Assembly (NCBI RefSeq): GCF_902506375.1
Contig: NZ_LR733284.1
Coordinates: forward strand, 3,224,222-3,288,221
From: Microbacterium sp. 8M
GTDB taxonomy: Bacteria > Actinomycetota > Actinomycetes > Actinomycetales > Microbacteriaceae
Direction of reading: 5' to 3'
Length of the DNA: 64,000 nucleotides
Shown: positions 8,131-17,203 of the stretch, in pieces
Numbering within the stretch: the stretch's first letter is position 1
How the letters are laid out: the number at the start of each line of letters is the position of its first letter
Translations under genes and position numbers: made by a program
The notes under the pieces: model-generated
What the model was told of the DNA's origin: nothing
Seen by the model: only the letters and a program-made list of their open reading frames with translations
The model's database searches: none

Positions 8131-8883
8131 TCAGTCCAGCAGGTGGCGCGTGTAGCGCGAGGGCGCGTCGAGGAACGAGCGCCAGTGCTGGACGAGCTGC
8201 AGCTCCTGCCATTCCACGGGCCGCAGACCCCACTCCCCGACCTCGAGGATGCGCGCTCCGGGAAGCGCCGCCAGCACCGGCGAGTGCGTGGCGCAGAGCA
8301 CCTGTCCACCCTCGTCGGAGATGCGGTGCAGCACCGCGATGAGGCTCAGCGTCGACGAGAACGACAGGGCCGCCTCCGGTTCGTCCAGGCAGTAGAAGCC
8401 CGGATCGTCGAAGCGGGTCTCGAGCAGGGCGAGGAACGACTCGCCATGGCTCATCTCGTGGTAGCGCGGTTCCGGCGCCTTCGTCGGGTTCTCCTCGAGG
8501 TACGTGTAGAACGAGTGCATCGTCTCGGCGCGCAGGAAGAAGCCCCAGCTGCTCGCCCCGACTCCGCGCTGGATGCGGAGCCAGTCCGACAGCGGCGACT
8601 CGCTGGCACGGGTGCGATGCCGGGCCTGCCGGGACCCGCCCTCGGGCGACAGTCCGTACGCGATCGCGACGCCCTCCACGATGGTCGACTTGCCGCTGCC
8701 GTTCTCGCCGACCAGGAACGTGACACCCGGGTCCAGGTCCAGCCCCTCGCGCAGCACCTGGGCGACCGCGGGGATGCCGGCCGGCCATTCCGCGCTCGGC
8801 GCGGGTGCGTCGTCCGCCGGGTGCACGGCGATGATCGGCTGCTGTCGTCGACGCCGGCTGCGCGGCTCCCAGAACGGATCCAT
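8131..8883 (-). CDS. AAA/ABC-type ATPase of unknown role
   Basis: Soluble stand-alone ATPase of 250 residues with an ABC/SMC-like fold: Walker A GENGSGKST (59-67), a signature-like SHGES, Walker B FYCLDEPEAAL and an H-loop histidine in CATHSP. It has no transmembrane domain and no permease neighbour, so it is not a transporter subunit. Such predicted ATPases (COG3910-like) are widespread and poorly understood; links to DNA or RNA metabolism have been guessed from SMC/OLD similarity. GAGGAG precedes the ATG. The start of the protein is basic (SRRRRQQ). No partner gene is evident; it is divergent from the EEP-family gene. Confidence 0.85.
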   Translation of the reverse strand: MDPFWEPRSRRRRQQPIIAVHPADDAPAPSAEWPAGIPAVAQVLREGLDLDPGVTFLVGENGSGKSTIVEGVAIAYGLSPEGGSRQARHRTRASESPLSDWLRIQRGVGASSWGFFLRAETMHSFYTYLEENPTKAPEPRYHEMSHGESFLALLETRFDDPGFYCLDEPEAALSFSSTLSLIAVLHRISDEGGQVLCATHSPVLAALPGARILEVGEWGLRPVEWQELQLVQHWRSFLDAPSRYTRHLLD

Positions 8884-9015
8884 CTCGCTCCTCGCTCGGT
8901 CGGGCTCGCCTCCATTCTGCGCACGACGGCCGACAGTCGACCCGGGGACGACGGTCCCCGTGCCCGCGGGCGACCGTCAGCCGTTCCCCAGAACGGTGCC
9001 GGAAGGATGGGAGGC

Positions 9016-9963
9016 ATGACCCAGGCGACGCAGGAACCGGTCCGGGCTCGGCGTGCGGCGCCGCGCCGCGGCGCGATCGTCGTGCTGCTGCTGGCCTCGG
9101 TCGCGCTGACCGTCGTCGTCCTGCTCGGCGCGGTGCCCGGCCCGCTCGGCACCGCCGTCGCCGTGGTGCTGCCGTGGCTGGGGTTCGTCCTGGTGCCGCT
9201 CGTCATCGGCGCGCTGGTGGTGCGGCCGAGGACCGCGTGGACCGCCGCGATCCCGCTGCTCGCCTGGACCGTGGCGCTGTGGGGGTTCCTGCCGGTTCCG
9301 TGGCAGGCCGGCCCCTCCGCGGGCGACGGCGGGCTGCTGGTCGCGACGCAGAACGTCGAGGCCGGATCCGGCACCGGAGCGGCCTCCGCGCGCGCCCTCG
9401 CGGCCGACGGCGCGGGGATCCTCGCGTTCACCGAACTCGACGCCGACTCGGGCTCGGCGATCGCGGACGAACTCGCCCACGCCTACCCGCACGCCTACCG
9501 CGTGGGAACCGTGGGCGTGTGGAGCCGGTATCCGATCCTCGACCAGGAGTCGCTGGATCTGGGCCTGGGCTGGAATCGCGCGCTGCGGGTCGAGGTGGAT
9601 GCGCCCGGGGGCGCAGTGAGCGTGTACGTCGTGCACGCCGCGTCGCTGCGCCCCGGCGTGCAGGGCGCTCGCGACGGCATGCTGTCGGCCCTCGGCGAGC
9701 GGATCCGCGAGGACCGCAGCCCGCGCCTGATCGCGCTGGGCGACTTCAACGCGGTGTCGACGGATCCGGCTCTCGCGGGGATCGCCGGCGAGCTCGGCGA
9801 GGTGCGCTTCGGCGGCGTGGCCCCCGCCTTCACCTGGCCCGCGGCGTTCCCGGCCGTCCGGATCGACCACGTCTTCCAGCGGGGCTTCACCACGGCGGCC
9901 GCCAGGACGACCGCGGCCGGCGGCAGCGACCACCTCGCGATCGTGGCGGGCCTGCAGGGCTGA
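9016..9963 (+). CDS. Membrane-anchored endonuclease/exonuclease/phosphatase (EEP) family protein
   Basis: 315-residue protein with about three N-terminal transmembrane helices (residues 18-95) and a C-terminal EEP domain facing outward in the usual topology. EEP motifs are seen as TQNVEAG, LGDFNAV and the C-terminal SDHLAI. EEP domains hydrolyse phosphodiesters in DNA, phospholipids or phosphoinositides; the membrane-anchored actinobacterial group has no settled substrate. An in-frame ATG nine bases earlier is possible; the chosen ATG gives the usual MTQ start. A perfect hairpin follows the stop codon. Confidence 0.85.
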   Translation: MTQATQEPVRARRAAPRRGAIVVLLLASVALTVVVLLGAVPGPLGTAVAVVLPWLGFVLVPLVIGALVVRPRTAWTAAIPLLAWTVALWGFLPVPWQAGPSAGDGGLLVATQNVEAGSGTGAASARALAADGAGILAFTELDADSGSAIADELAHAYPHAYRVGTVGVWSRYPILDQESLDLGLGWNRALRVEVDAPGGAVSVYVVHAASLRPGVQGARDGMLSALGERIREDRSPRLIALGDFNAVSTDPALAGIAGELGEVRFGGVAPAFTWPAAFPAVRIDHVFQRGFTTAAARTTAAGGSDHLAIVAGLQG

Positions 9964-10054
9964 TCGCCCCGGTGCCCGCTTCCCCGCTTCGCGGAGGCGG
10001 CGCTGCGCGCTGCGGTACCCGCTTCGCGGCGACGCGGCCGGGCCGAGCGCTGTC

Positions 10055-10085
10055 AGGGCGGATCCGTCGGGATCGGATCCGCCCT
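10055..10085. terminator. Bidirectional hairpin terminator
   Basis: AGGGCGGATCCG and CGGATCCGCCCT form a perfect 12-bp stem with a 7-base loop between two convergent genes. There is no U-tract, which is common for high-GC terminators. Confidence 0.7.
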
Positions 10086-10107
10086 CCGCCCGCCGGCCCT
10101 CGGACCG

Positions 10108-10710
10108 TCAGCCGATGACCATGAGGACCCGGGCGTCGTCGGCGACGGCCCCGGGTCCTGAAGCGACGGCGCCGTCGCCCCTCGTCGCGTCCGGCAGCAC
10201 CAGCGCCTCCATCGCTGTGGCGGTGCTGCCGCCCGCGCTCACTCTCCCCGACCGCACCACGATCGCCCGGACGTCCGCGGGCAGCGGAGCCGTACCGTGC
10301 AGATCGGAGAAGACCAGGGAGGGCGTCGCCCGCGCCGGCACCGAGGAGAGCACGAGCACCCGGCTCAGCTCGGCGGCGCGCAGCTGCGGACGACGCAGCT
10401 CCAGGAAGGCTCCCGCGTAGTGCAGGACGCGCTCCTTGCGCAGTCCCACGGCGGCTCCCGGTCCGACGCCCACCTGCGGGCCGCCGATGCCGGCGAGCAC
10501 GTGGGCGGCGTCCGGGGGCAGGTGGAGCACACCCTCCGGCCCCCGCAGTTCGACGAGCTGCAGCATCCAGTGCAGCTCCCCGTTGACCCCCCACTGGCCG
10601 CAGATCTCGCGGACGTGTCCACCCCCCGCGACGAGCCCCCGCCGGGGCAGGTCCCGCAGGCGTGTGAGCCTGGTCGGGGCCGGCCCCGGAACGAAGGTTG
10701 CCATCGTCAT
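10108..10710 (-). CDS. HutD/Ves-like protein next to AmtB (tentative)
   Basis: Conserved-looking 200-residue soluble protein that I do not recognise with certainty. The central part (HWMLQLVELRGPEGVLHLPP, then a glycine-rich stretch and AVGLRKERVLHYAGAF) has the rhythm of the HutD/Ves cupin-like family, whose members are linked to histidine use or cold shock without a proven activity. There is no signal peptide or membrane helix. Its ATG begins four bases after the amtB stop codon, so it is read from the same message, which suggests a role tied to nitrogen supply. HutD is the best guess, at low certainty. Confidence 0.6.
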   Translation of the reverse strand: MTMATFVPGPAPTRLTRLRDLPRRGLVAGGGHVREICGQWGVNGELHWMLQLVELRGPEGVLHLPPDAAHVLAGIGGPQVGVGPGAAVGLRKERVLHYAGAFLELRRPQLRAAELSRVLVLSSVPARATPSLVFSDLHGTAPLPADVRAIVVRSGRVSAGGSTATAMEALVLPDATRGDGAVASGPGAVADDARVLMVIG

Positions 10711-10714
10711 CGGA

Positions 10715-11983
10715 TCAGACCCGCGCTCCGATGAGGACGTAGCCCTCTTCACCGTGGACGACGGTGTCGAGGCCGGCGATCTCGTCCTCGTCCTTCACGC
10801 GGAAGCCGATGGTCTTCTGGACCACGAAGCCGATCACGGCCGCGAGGACGAAGGAGTAGACCAGGACCGCGCCGGCGGCGAGCGCCTGAGCCGCGAGCTG
10901 AGCGAAGCTGCCGCTGTAGATGAGGCCGGTGCCGTTGGCGAAGAAGCCGAGGTACAGCGTGCCGACGATACCGCCGATGAGGTGGATGCCGACGACATCG
11001 AGCGAGTCGTCGAACCCGAGGTGGAACTTCAGGTCGATCGCGAGCTGGCAGACCGCGCCGGCGAGGAGCCCCAGCACGACCGCCCAGATCGGGGTGAGGG
11101 CGGCGCAGGCAGGGGTGATCGCGACGAGACCGGCGACGGCGCCCGAAGCGGCTCCGACCGAGGTGGGCTTGCCGTTGCGGATCTTCTCCATCACGAGCCA
11201 GCTGAGCAGCGCGGCGGCCGGGGCGGCGAGGGTGTTCACGAAGGCGATCGAGGCGGTGCCGTCCGCGGCGAGCTCGGAGCCCGCGTTGAAGCCGAACCAG
11301 CCGAACCACAGCAGACCGGCGCCGAGCAGCACGAACGGCGGGTTGTGCGGCACGTCGGCGCCCTTCTGGAAGCCGATGCGGCGGCCGAGGACGAGTGCGA
11401 GCGCGAGACCTGCGGCTCCGGCGTTGATGTGCACCGCTGTGCCACCGGCGAAGTCGATCGCCCCGACGCCGAGCCAGTCCTGCAGGCCCTTGGTCACCCA
11501 GCCGCCGTAGGCGTAGCTGCCGTCATTGTCCAGGCCGAAGTTGAAGACCCAGCTCGCGACGGGGAAGTAGACGACGGTCGCCCAGATGCCGGCGAAGACC
11601 ATCCAGGATCCGAACCGCGCGCGGTCCGCGATGGCGCCCGAGACGAGCGCGACGGTGATGATCGCGAACGTCGCCTGGAATGCGACGAAGGCGAGCGGCG
11701 GGTAGGCGGCGCCCTTGGGCACCTCGAGCAGGCTGCTCAGGCCGATCTCCGACCAGTCGATCGTCCAGGGCGCGATCAGGCCCTTGCCGCTCGGGAAGGC
11801 GATCGCGTAGCCGAAGACGACCCACAGCACGCCGATCAGCCCGATCGCGCCGAAGCTCATCATCATCATGCTGATCACGCTCTTGGCCTTGACGAGGCCG
11901 CCGTAGAAGAACGCCAGACCTGGCGTCATGAGCAGCACGAGTGCTGCACTGATCAAAACGAAGGCGGTATTCCCCTGATCCAT
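10715..11983 (-). CDS. amtB: Ammonium transporter
   Basis: Amt/Mep/Rh channel of 422 residues that conducts ammonium or ammonia across the membrane. Eleven hydrophobic helices are visible, starting MTPGLAFFYGGLVKAKS, the first Amt signature; AGGTAVHINAGAAGLAL carries the first of the two pore histidines. GGAG stands eight bases before the ATG. No glnK gene follows, unusual for amtB operons; instead a HutD-like gene is attached. Upstream lie spaced GTTTC/GAAAC and GTTAC motifs resembling GlnR boxes, which would fit induction under nitrogen limitation. Confidence 0.95.
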   Translation of the reverse strand: MDQGNTAFVLISAALVLLMTPGLAFFYGGLVKAKSVISMMMMSFGAIGLIGVLWVVFGYAIAFPSGKGLIAPWTIDWSEIGLSSLLEVPKGAAYPPLAFVAFQATFAIITVALVSGAIADRARFGSWMVFAGIWATVVYFPVASWVFNFGLDNDGSYAYGGWVTKGLQDWLGVGAIDFAGGTAVHINAGAAGLALALVLGRRIGFQKGADVPHNPPFVLLGAGLLWFGWFGFNAGSELAADGTASIAFVNTLAAPAAALLSWLVMEKIRNGKPTSVGAASGAVAGLVAITPACAALTPIWAVVLGLLAGAVCQLAIDLKFHLGFDDSLDVVGIHLIGGIVGTLYLGFFANGTGLIYSGSFAQLAAQALAAGAVLVYSFVLAAVIGFVVQKTIGFRVKDEDEIAGLDTVVHGEEGYVLIGARV

Positions 11984-12049
11984 GGGTCCGCTCCTCTCTC
12001 AACGAGAACGCTCCTGCAGCGTCGGGTCCAGCCAGGTTCCCACCGGCGC

Positions 12050-12119
12050 GTTTCGCGTCGACGCGCGCTGTGTTTCCGGGGCGTTTCGGGATGCGCGCGG
12101 GACGTGAACACCTCGTTAC
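12050..12119 (-). promoter_or_regulatory. Possible GlnR-like boxes upstream of amtB
   Basis: Read on the amtB strand, GTAAC-n6-TTCAC (12104-12119) is followed by GAAAC-n6-GAAAC (12072-12087) and a further GAAAC at 12050. Actinobacterial GlnR sites are built from GTNAC and GAAAC half-sites spaced by six bases. The match is suggestive but degenerate, and the gap between the two pairs is 16 bases. Confidence 0.35.
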
Positions 12120-12205
12120 AGCGTCCGGATGGGGTCGATGCGATGCGCACATCCCGCGGTCCCGTGCCGAGCAGGAAGGCGGCGGCGGCCTGAGAGGATG
12201 AAGCC

Positions 12206-13249
12206 ATGCGTGCTGTGGTGTTCGATGAGGTCCGTGCGGTGCCCGAGGTGCGGACCGTGCCGGAGCCGGCGCTCCCTGCGGACGGCGTGCTGGTCGCGGT
12301 GGCGGCCACGGGGATGTGCCGGAGCGACTGGCACGCCTGGGCAGGCCACGACGACATCGCGTTCCCCCATGTGCCGGGCCACGAGCTCGCCGGCACGATC
12401 ATCGCGGCCGGGCCCGCGGTGACGCGCTGGCACGTCGGCGACCGGGTGACGGTGCCTTTCGTCTGCGGCTGCGGACGCTGCCAGTGGTGCCTGTCCGGGA
12501 ACGCTCAGGTCTGCCCCGACCAGCAGCAGCCCGGCTTCACCCATTGGGGCTCGTTCGCCGAAGTCGTCGCACTCCATGCCGCGGATGTGAACCTCGTCGC
12601 GATCCCCGACGAGGTGGATTTCGCCACGGCCGCGAGTCTCGGCTGCCGCTTCGCCACCGCCTTCCGCGCCGTGGTGGGGCGCGCGGGCGCGCGCGAGGGC
12701 GAATGGGTGGCCGTCATCGGCGCCGGCGGCGTGGGGCTGAGCGCCGTGATGATCGCACGGGCGCGCGGTGCCCGGGTGATCGCCGTGGACCGCAATCCGG
12801 AGGCGCTGGCCGTGGCGCGCGAGGTCGGCGCGGAGCACGCGCTGCTCGCCGACGGCGCCGACATCCCCGCCGCCGTGGCCGAGCTGACCGGGGGCGGAGC
12901 GCACGTCTCGATCGACGCCGTGGGCAGCGAGCAGACCCTCGCCGACGCGGTCCTCGGTCTGCGGCGGCGCGGGCGGCACGTGCAGATCGGCCTGCTCCCG
13001 CCGGTCGACGGCCACCCGCGGGTGCCGATGGACCGCGTGATCGGATGGGAGCTCGACCTCCTCGGCAGCCACGGCATGGCCGCCTCCGACTACCCCGAGA
13101 TGATGTCGCTGATCGCGCAGGGCGCGCTCGCCCCGCAGCGCCTCATCGAGCGCACCATCGGGCTCGAGGAGGCCGCACGGCTCCTGCCCGAGTTCGACCG
13201 GGCCACCGTGGCCGGGATGACGATGATCGATCCCCGGCGCGCCGGCTGA
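12206..13249 (+). CDS. Zinc-dependent alcohol dehydrogenase (MDR family)
   Basis: Medium-chain dehydrogenase/reductase of 347 residues oxidising alcohols or polyols with NAD(P). Catalytic zinc ligands are C38 and the GHE motif (H59, E60); four structural zinc cysteines follow the C-x2-C-x2-C-x7-C pattern (C89, C92, C95, C103). The Rossmann motif GAGGVGLSAV is in the middle. The substrate is not readable; the group includes butanediol-, sorbitol- and threonine-dehydrogenase-like enzymes. It is a single-gene unit divergent from amtB. Confidence 0.92.
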   Translation: MRAVVFDEVRAVPEVRTVPEPALPADGVLVAVAATGMCRSDWHAWAGHDDIAFPHVPGHELAGTIIAAGPAVTRWHVGDRVTVPFVCGCGRCQWCLSGNAQVCPDQQQPGFTHWGSFAEVVALHAADVNLVAIPDEVDFATAASLGCRFATAFRAVVGRAGAREGEWVAVIGAGGVGLSAVMIARARGARVIAVDRNPEALAVAREVGAEHALLADGADIPAAVAELTGGGAHVSIDAVGSEQTLADAVLGLRRRGRHVQIGLLPPVDGHPRVPMDRVIGWELDLLGSHGMAASDYPEMMSLIAQGALAPQRLIERTIGLEEAARLLPEFDRATVAGMTMIDPRRAG

Positions 13250-13393
13250 CGCCGATCCCGTGCTGCGCAGCCGACGCGGCGCACGCATGCCGCTCGGCGC
13301 ATACACGTGCGCGTAGCGTGAGGCTCAGCGAACGGCGTCCGCCCTTGGCTTCCGCCCCGGGTCTTCCCCGGACATCTGCAAAGGCCCCGCCGC

Positions 13394-14506
13394 ATGACCG
13401 CCGCACCCGTCGACATCCGTCCCTCCCGCCTGGGCCCCGTGCGCCAGACGTATGCACGACAGGAGGATTTCCCGCCGATCGCCCGCGCCTACGTCGACAT
13501 CTCCCGCGTCGTGCGGGAGACCGGGCTGATGCGCCGCACTCCGCGCTTCTACGCCCTGATCGGCTTCGTCATCGCGGCCGGGTTCGGCGGAGTCGTGACC
13601 GGATCCGTCCTGCTCGGCCACAGCTGGCTGCAGCTGCTCGTGGCCGCCGCGCTCGGGATCCTGTTCACGCAGGTCGCCTTCCTCGCACACGAGGCGGCCC
13701 ATCGGCAGATCCTCTCGAGCGGTCCGGCGAACGACCGGCTCGCGCGCATCCTCGCCGCGGTCGTCGGGATGAGCTACTCCTGGTGGGACTCCAAGCACAG
13801 CAGGCATCACGCGAACCCGAACCGCGTCGGCAAGGATCCGGACATCGAGGTCGACACCATCTCGTTCCTTGACGAGGACGCCGCCGCGGCGCGCGGGCTC
13901 CGACGACTGATCACGCGCCGTCAGGGATGGCTTTTCTTCCCCCTGCTCACGCTCGAGGGCCTCAACTTGCACTACCTCGGCGTCAGGCACCTCGTCAGCC
14001 GGCAGCCGGTGAAGGCCCGCTGGGCCGAGATCGGCATGATCGCGGCGCGCTTCGCACTCGTGCTGACACCGATCTTCCTGCTGCTGCCGCTCGGCATGGC
14101 GACCGCCTTCGTCGGCGTCATGCTGGCGGTGTTCGGCGTCTACATGGGCGCCTCGTTCGCCCCGAACCACAAGGGGATGGCCGTGATCGCGCCCGATGCG
14201 CGGCTGGACTTCTTCACGAAGCAGGTGCGCACCTCGCGCAACATCCGCGGCGGCTGGTGGGCGACCGTGCTGATGGGCGGCCTGAACCATCAGGTCGAGC
14301 ATCACCTGTTCCCGAGCATGTCTCGGATGCACCTCGGCAAGGCCCGCGAGATCGTCCGCGACTTCTGCGACGCGCACGACGTCCCGTACACCGAGACGTC
14401 GCTCTGGCGCTCCTACGCCATCGTCATCGACTACCTGAACCGCGTGGGCCTGGCCGCGCGCGACCCGTTCGACTGCCCCATGGCCGCGCAATACCGGCGG
14501 GCGTGA
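13394..14506 (+). CDS. Membrane fatty acid desaturase
   Basis: Acyl desaturase of 370 residues with four hydrophobic stretches and the three histidine boxes of the di-iron desaturases: HEAAHRQ, HSRHH and HQVEHH. The third box with Q in the first variable place (QVEHH) is characteristic of front-end and related acyl-lipid desaturases. No fused cytochrome b5 domain is present, so an external ferredoxin or reductase must supply electrons. It is probably used to adjust membrane fluidity. It stands alone; a weak AAAGG precedes the ATG. Confidence 0.92.
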   Translation: MTAAPVDIRPSRLGPVRQTYARQEDFPPIARAYVDISRVVRETGLMRRTPRFYALIGFVIAAGFGGVVTGSVLLGHSWLQLLVAAALGILFTQVAFLAHEAAHRQILSSGPANDRLARILAAVVGMSYSWWDSKHSRHHANPNRVGKDPDIEVDTISFLDEDAAAARGLRRLITRRQGWLFFPLLTLEGLNLHYLGVRHLVSRQPVKARWAEIGMIAARFALVLTPIFLLLPLGMATAFVGVMLAVFGVYMGASFAPNHKGMAVIAPDARLDFFTKQVRTSRNIRGGWWATVLMGGLNHQVEHHLFPSMSRMHLGKAREIVRDFCDAHDVPYTETSLWRSYAIVIDYLNRVGLAARDPFDCPMAAQYRRA

Positions 14507-14623
14507 CCGCCCCCGGAAGGAACAGGCGCCAGAGGATCCCGACGCGCCACTGGACGCAGTGACGCGGAAGCCGCATCACGCCCGCCCTGTCGTCCGTGTT
14601 CGCGTCCTGCGGCGGGGCGGCTC

Positions 14624-15517
14624 TCACGAGCCTCCCCAGCGGAGGCCGAGGACGCCAGGGCCGAAGCCGTGCCGCATCGCATGCGCGATGCGGCCGTGGA
14701 TCACCGCCCGCTGCGCCCACACCTCGTCGCCCGTGTCCGACTCCACGTACTCCTCACACCAATCGGGATCCGCCCCCGCGGGGAAGACGACGCGGATCAG
14801 GGTCTCCTTGGTCGGACGCGCCGTCGCATGCCACGCGCTCCTCCGGGAGGGGTAGTCCCGGGGAAGCTCCTCCGTGAACTGCAGAGTGAACGTGGACCCC
14901 GCGGTCGCGGCCTCGTCGAGCTCGATCACGATGCCGGAGACCAGGCGGCCCGGATGCTGGTACTCGCGCACGAGACGCCCTCCGACCACGTCTAGGATCC
15001 TGCTCATCGCATCGGTCTCCGCCGGCGCCACGTCGATGAGCGGCAGCTCCGTGACCACGCCGCGGACCACCTGGACCACGGAGACGAACTCGGTCCGGTC
15101 CACGGTCCCGTCCCGATGCGTGTACGCGGTCATGTGGGTCGAGATCTCGCGGATGTCCGCCTGTGCGGCGGCGCCCAGCGCCGCGAACGTCTCCTCCGTC
15201 TCCCGACGCGCCCGCTCTTGGAAGGGCACGAGCGGCTCAGGCTGCACGCCCAGTCGCGCCGTGGGGTTGACCAGCGAGGACAGGGTTCCCGGATCCAGGC
15301 CCAGAATGTGCTCCAGGTCGTCGACCGCGCTGAGCGATGCGGCGGCTTCGGGCTGCCGCTGACCGGATCTCCAGTAGCTGAGCGTCGCGATCGAGATCGG
15401 ATTGCCGTGGTCGGCGAGAAGGGCGTGCACGGCGGTGAGCGTCAGCCCCCTGGCATCGAGAGCGCGACGCAGCGTGCTCGCAAACGTCTCAGCATGCGAC
15501 ATCGACTCGTCCGCCAC
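14624..15517 (-). CDS. XRE-type helix-turn-helix regulator with large C-terminal domain
   Basis: A roughly 297-residue regulator. The N-terminal 75 residues form an XRE/Cro-like DNA-binding domain (ARGLTLTAVHALLADHG, then ISIATLSYWRSGQRQPE). The remaining 220 residues have no motif I recognise; they are acidic, soluble and contain alternating strands (RTEFVSVVQVVRGVV, GSTFTLQFTEELP), suggesting a ligand-binding or dimerisation module. The GTG chosen follows GGGGAGG by six bases; another GTG six bases upstream would overlap that site. No ligand or target is evident. Confidence 0.8.
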   Translation of the reverse strand: MADESMSHAETFASTLRRALDARGLTLTAVHALLADHGNPISIATLSYWRSGQRQPEAAASLSAVDDLEHILGLDPGTLSSLVNPTARLGVQPEPLVPFQERARRETEETFAALGAAAQADIREISTHMTAYTHRDGTVDRTEFVSVVQVVRGVVTELPLIDVAPAETDAMSRILDVVGGRLVREYQHPGRLVSGIVIELDEAATAGSTFTLQFTEELPRDYPSRRSAWHATARPTKETLIRVVFPAGADPDWCEEYVESDTGDEVWAQRAVIHGRIAHAMRHGFGPGVLGLRWGGS

Positions 15518-15696
15518 AGCCACCTCCCCGCGAAGCCCGCCGACCCCAGTTCTACAACACGGCGGCGCCCCGAGGGACCCCGAGCGTCCGTCCGTGGGCG
15601 ACCGGCGTTTTCACACCGGGGACGTCAGGCTGTGAAGGCGCACCTCGTAGCATCGCCGTGCTGCCCATGCCCGGGGGCGGCACGAGGGGAAAGAAG

Positions 15697-15906
15697 ATGC
15701 CCGACGCCCGGTCCGAGGACGACGACGTAGACCTGCCGCGGCGACCGATCGTCAAGGGTGCAGCCTGGGATCTGGCAGTGATCAGGTGGGTGACTGCGGA
15801 CTTGCCTGCGCTCGCATCCGAGGTCCCGGCATCCGATGAGGTCCCGTCGCCCGACCCGGACGGCGCTCTCCGCGGCGGAGACCTGCGGGAGGAGAAGGAT
15901 CCGTGA
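15697..15906 (+). CDS. Small acidic hypothetical protein
   Basis: Possible 69-residue protein starting MPDARSEDDD, acidic and proline-rich, with no known domain. Support: an ATG after a purine-rich GAGGGGAAAG, an acidic composition unlike random high-GC frames, and a TAGCAT that could serve as a -10 upstream. Against: no homologue comes to mind, and the C-terminal half is low in complexity. It sits alone between two genes on the opposite strand. Confidence 0.35.
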   Translation: MPDARSEDDDVDLPRRPIVKGAAWDLAVIRWVTADLPALASEVPASDEVPSPDPDGALRGGDLREEKDP

Positions 15907-15982
15907 CGGCGGCCTGCGCAACGGCCGAGGCCCGCTGCACCCCGCTCCAGCGCCGTACGGGCCGGCGTGAGCGAGACCGGGT

Positions 15983-17203
15983 TCAGCGCCGGAGCCGGGC
16001 TGCTCGCGCCCGCAGATAGTCCCGCTCCGGGATCGACAGCGTCGCCCGCGCCGCTTCGAGGTACTCGGCGATGGCCTCGTCGTGGCGGCCTGCGCGTTCC
16101 AGCAGGTGTGCGCGCACCGAGGCGATGCGCCGCCGATCGCCGCGCACGCGCGGATCGGAGATCCCGTCGACCACGGCGAGCCCGGACTCCGGGCCGTGCA
16201 CCATCGCCTGGGCCACGGCGCGATTGACCGTCGCGACCGCGTTGCCGGTCTCGAGCTCGAGCAGGCGGTAGAGCGCCAGGATCTGCGGCCAGTCCGTTGT
16301 CTCGGTGCTGGGCGCGTCGTCGTGCAGCGCCGCGATCGCCGCCTGGATCGCGTAGGGGCCGTGGCGCCCTGCGGCGAGCGCGGCGTCGAGGATGCCGGTG
16401 CCCTCGGCGATCAGATCCCGGTCCCACCGGGTGCGGTCCTGCTCGTCGAGCGGGATGAGCTCGCCGCGAGGCCCGGTGCGCGCGGCCCGGCGCGCGTCGG
16501 TCAGCAGCATGAGGGCGAGCAGCCCCGCAGCCTCCACGTCGCCCGGGCGTTCGCGGTGCAGCATCCGGGCCAGGCGGATGGCCTCGTCGCTCAACCGCAC
16601 GTCGCCGACCTCTGGCCCCTCTGTCGCGGTGTGCCCCTCGGTGAACATCACGGAGAGCACCGAGAGCACCGCGTCCAGACGATCATCGGCGTCGGACGGC
16701 TCGGGGAAGGCGGCCCCCGCGGCGCGGATCCGAGCCTTCGCACGGCTGATCCGCTGAGCGATCGTCGCCTCCGGAAGCAGGTAGGCGCGGGCGATCTGCG
16801 CCGTGGACAGTGCGCCGACGGCGCGCAGCGTCAACGCCACCTGCGCCGGCACGCTCAGGGCGGGGTGGCAGCACAGCCGCAGCATCTGCACGCTGTCGTC
16901 CGTGTGCGCCGTCTCCGGCTCCGCGAGCGGACGCCAGGCGTCGGCGTAGACGTGCTCGCGTTCGCGCCGCTGATGCTCGCTGCGGATCCGGTCGATCAGA
17001 CGACGCCGCGCGACGGTCAGCAGCCAGCCCTTGGCATCGGCGGGGGCGCCCTCTGCGGGCCACTGCTGGTGCGCGGCCAGCAGCGCCTCCTGCACGGCGT
17101 CCTCGCACAGGTCCAGCTGTGCGGCTCCGTAACGGCGCAGCAGCGCAGCGAGGACCTGCGGCGCGGTGCTGCGCCACAGGTCCTCGAAGTCGCTGTGGGT
17201 CAC
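15983..17203 (-). CDS. ECF42 family RNA polymerase sigma factor
   Basis: Sigma factor of 406 residues. An ECF core (sigma2 around DLCEDAVQEALLAAHQQW; sigma4 LSTAQIARAYLLPEATIAQRISRAK) is followed by a long helical C-terminal extension of about 200 residues with TPR-like character, diagnostic of ECF42. Members lack a classical anti-sigma factor, and the extension is needed for activity. Its GTG overlaps the stop of the DGPF/YciI gene by four bases (GTGA), the conserved gene order of this family. A TGTCGA promoter motif lies upstream of the pair. The inducing signal is unknown for the family. Confidence 0.92.
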   Translation of the reverse strand: MTHSDFEDLWRSTAPQVLAALLRRYGAAQLDLCEDAVQEALLAAHQQWPAEGAPADAKGWLLTVARRRLIDRIRSEHQRREREHVYADAWRPLAEPETAHTDDSVQMLRLCCHPALSVPAQVALTLRAVGALSTAQIARAYLLPEATIAQRISRAKARIRAAGAAFPEPSDADDRLDAVLSVLSVMFTEGHTATEGPEVGDVRLSDEAIRLARMLHRERPGDVEAAGLLALMLLTDARRAARTGPRGELIPLDEQDRTRWDRDLIAEGTGILDAALAAGRHGPYAIQAAIAALHDDAPSTETTDWPQILALYRLLELETGNAVATVNRAVAQAMVHGPESGLAVVDGISDPRVRGDRRRIASVRAHLLERAGRHDEAIAEYLEAARATLSIPERDYLRARAARLRR

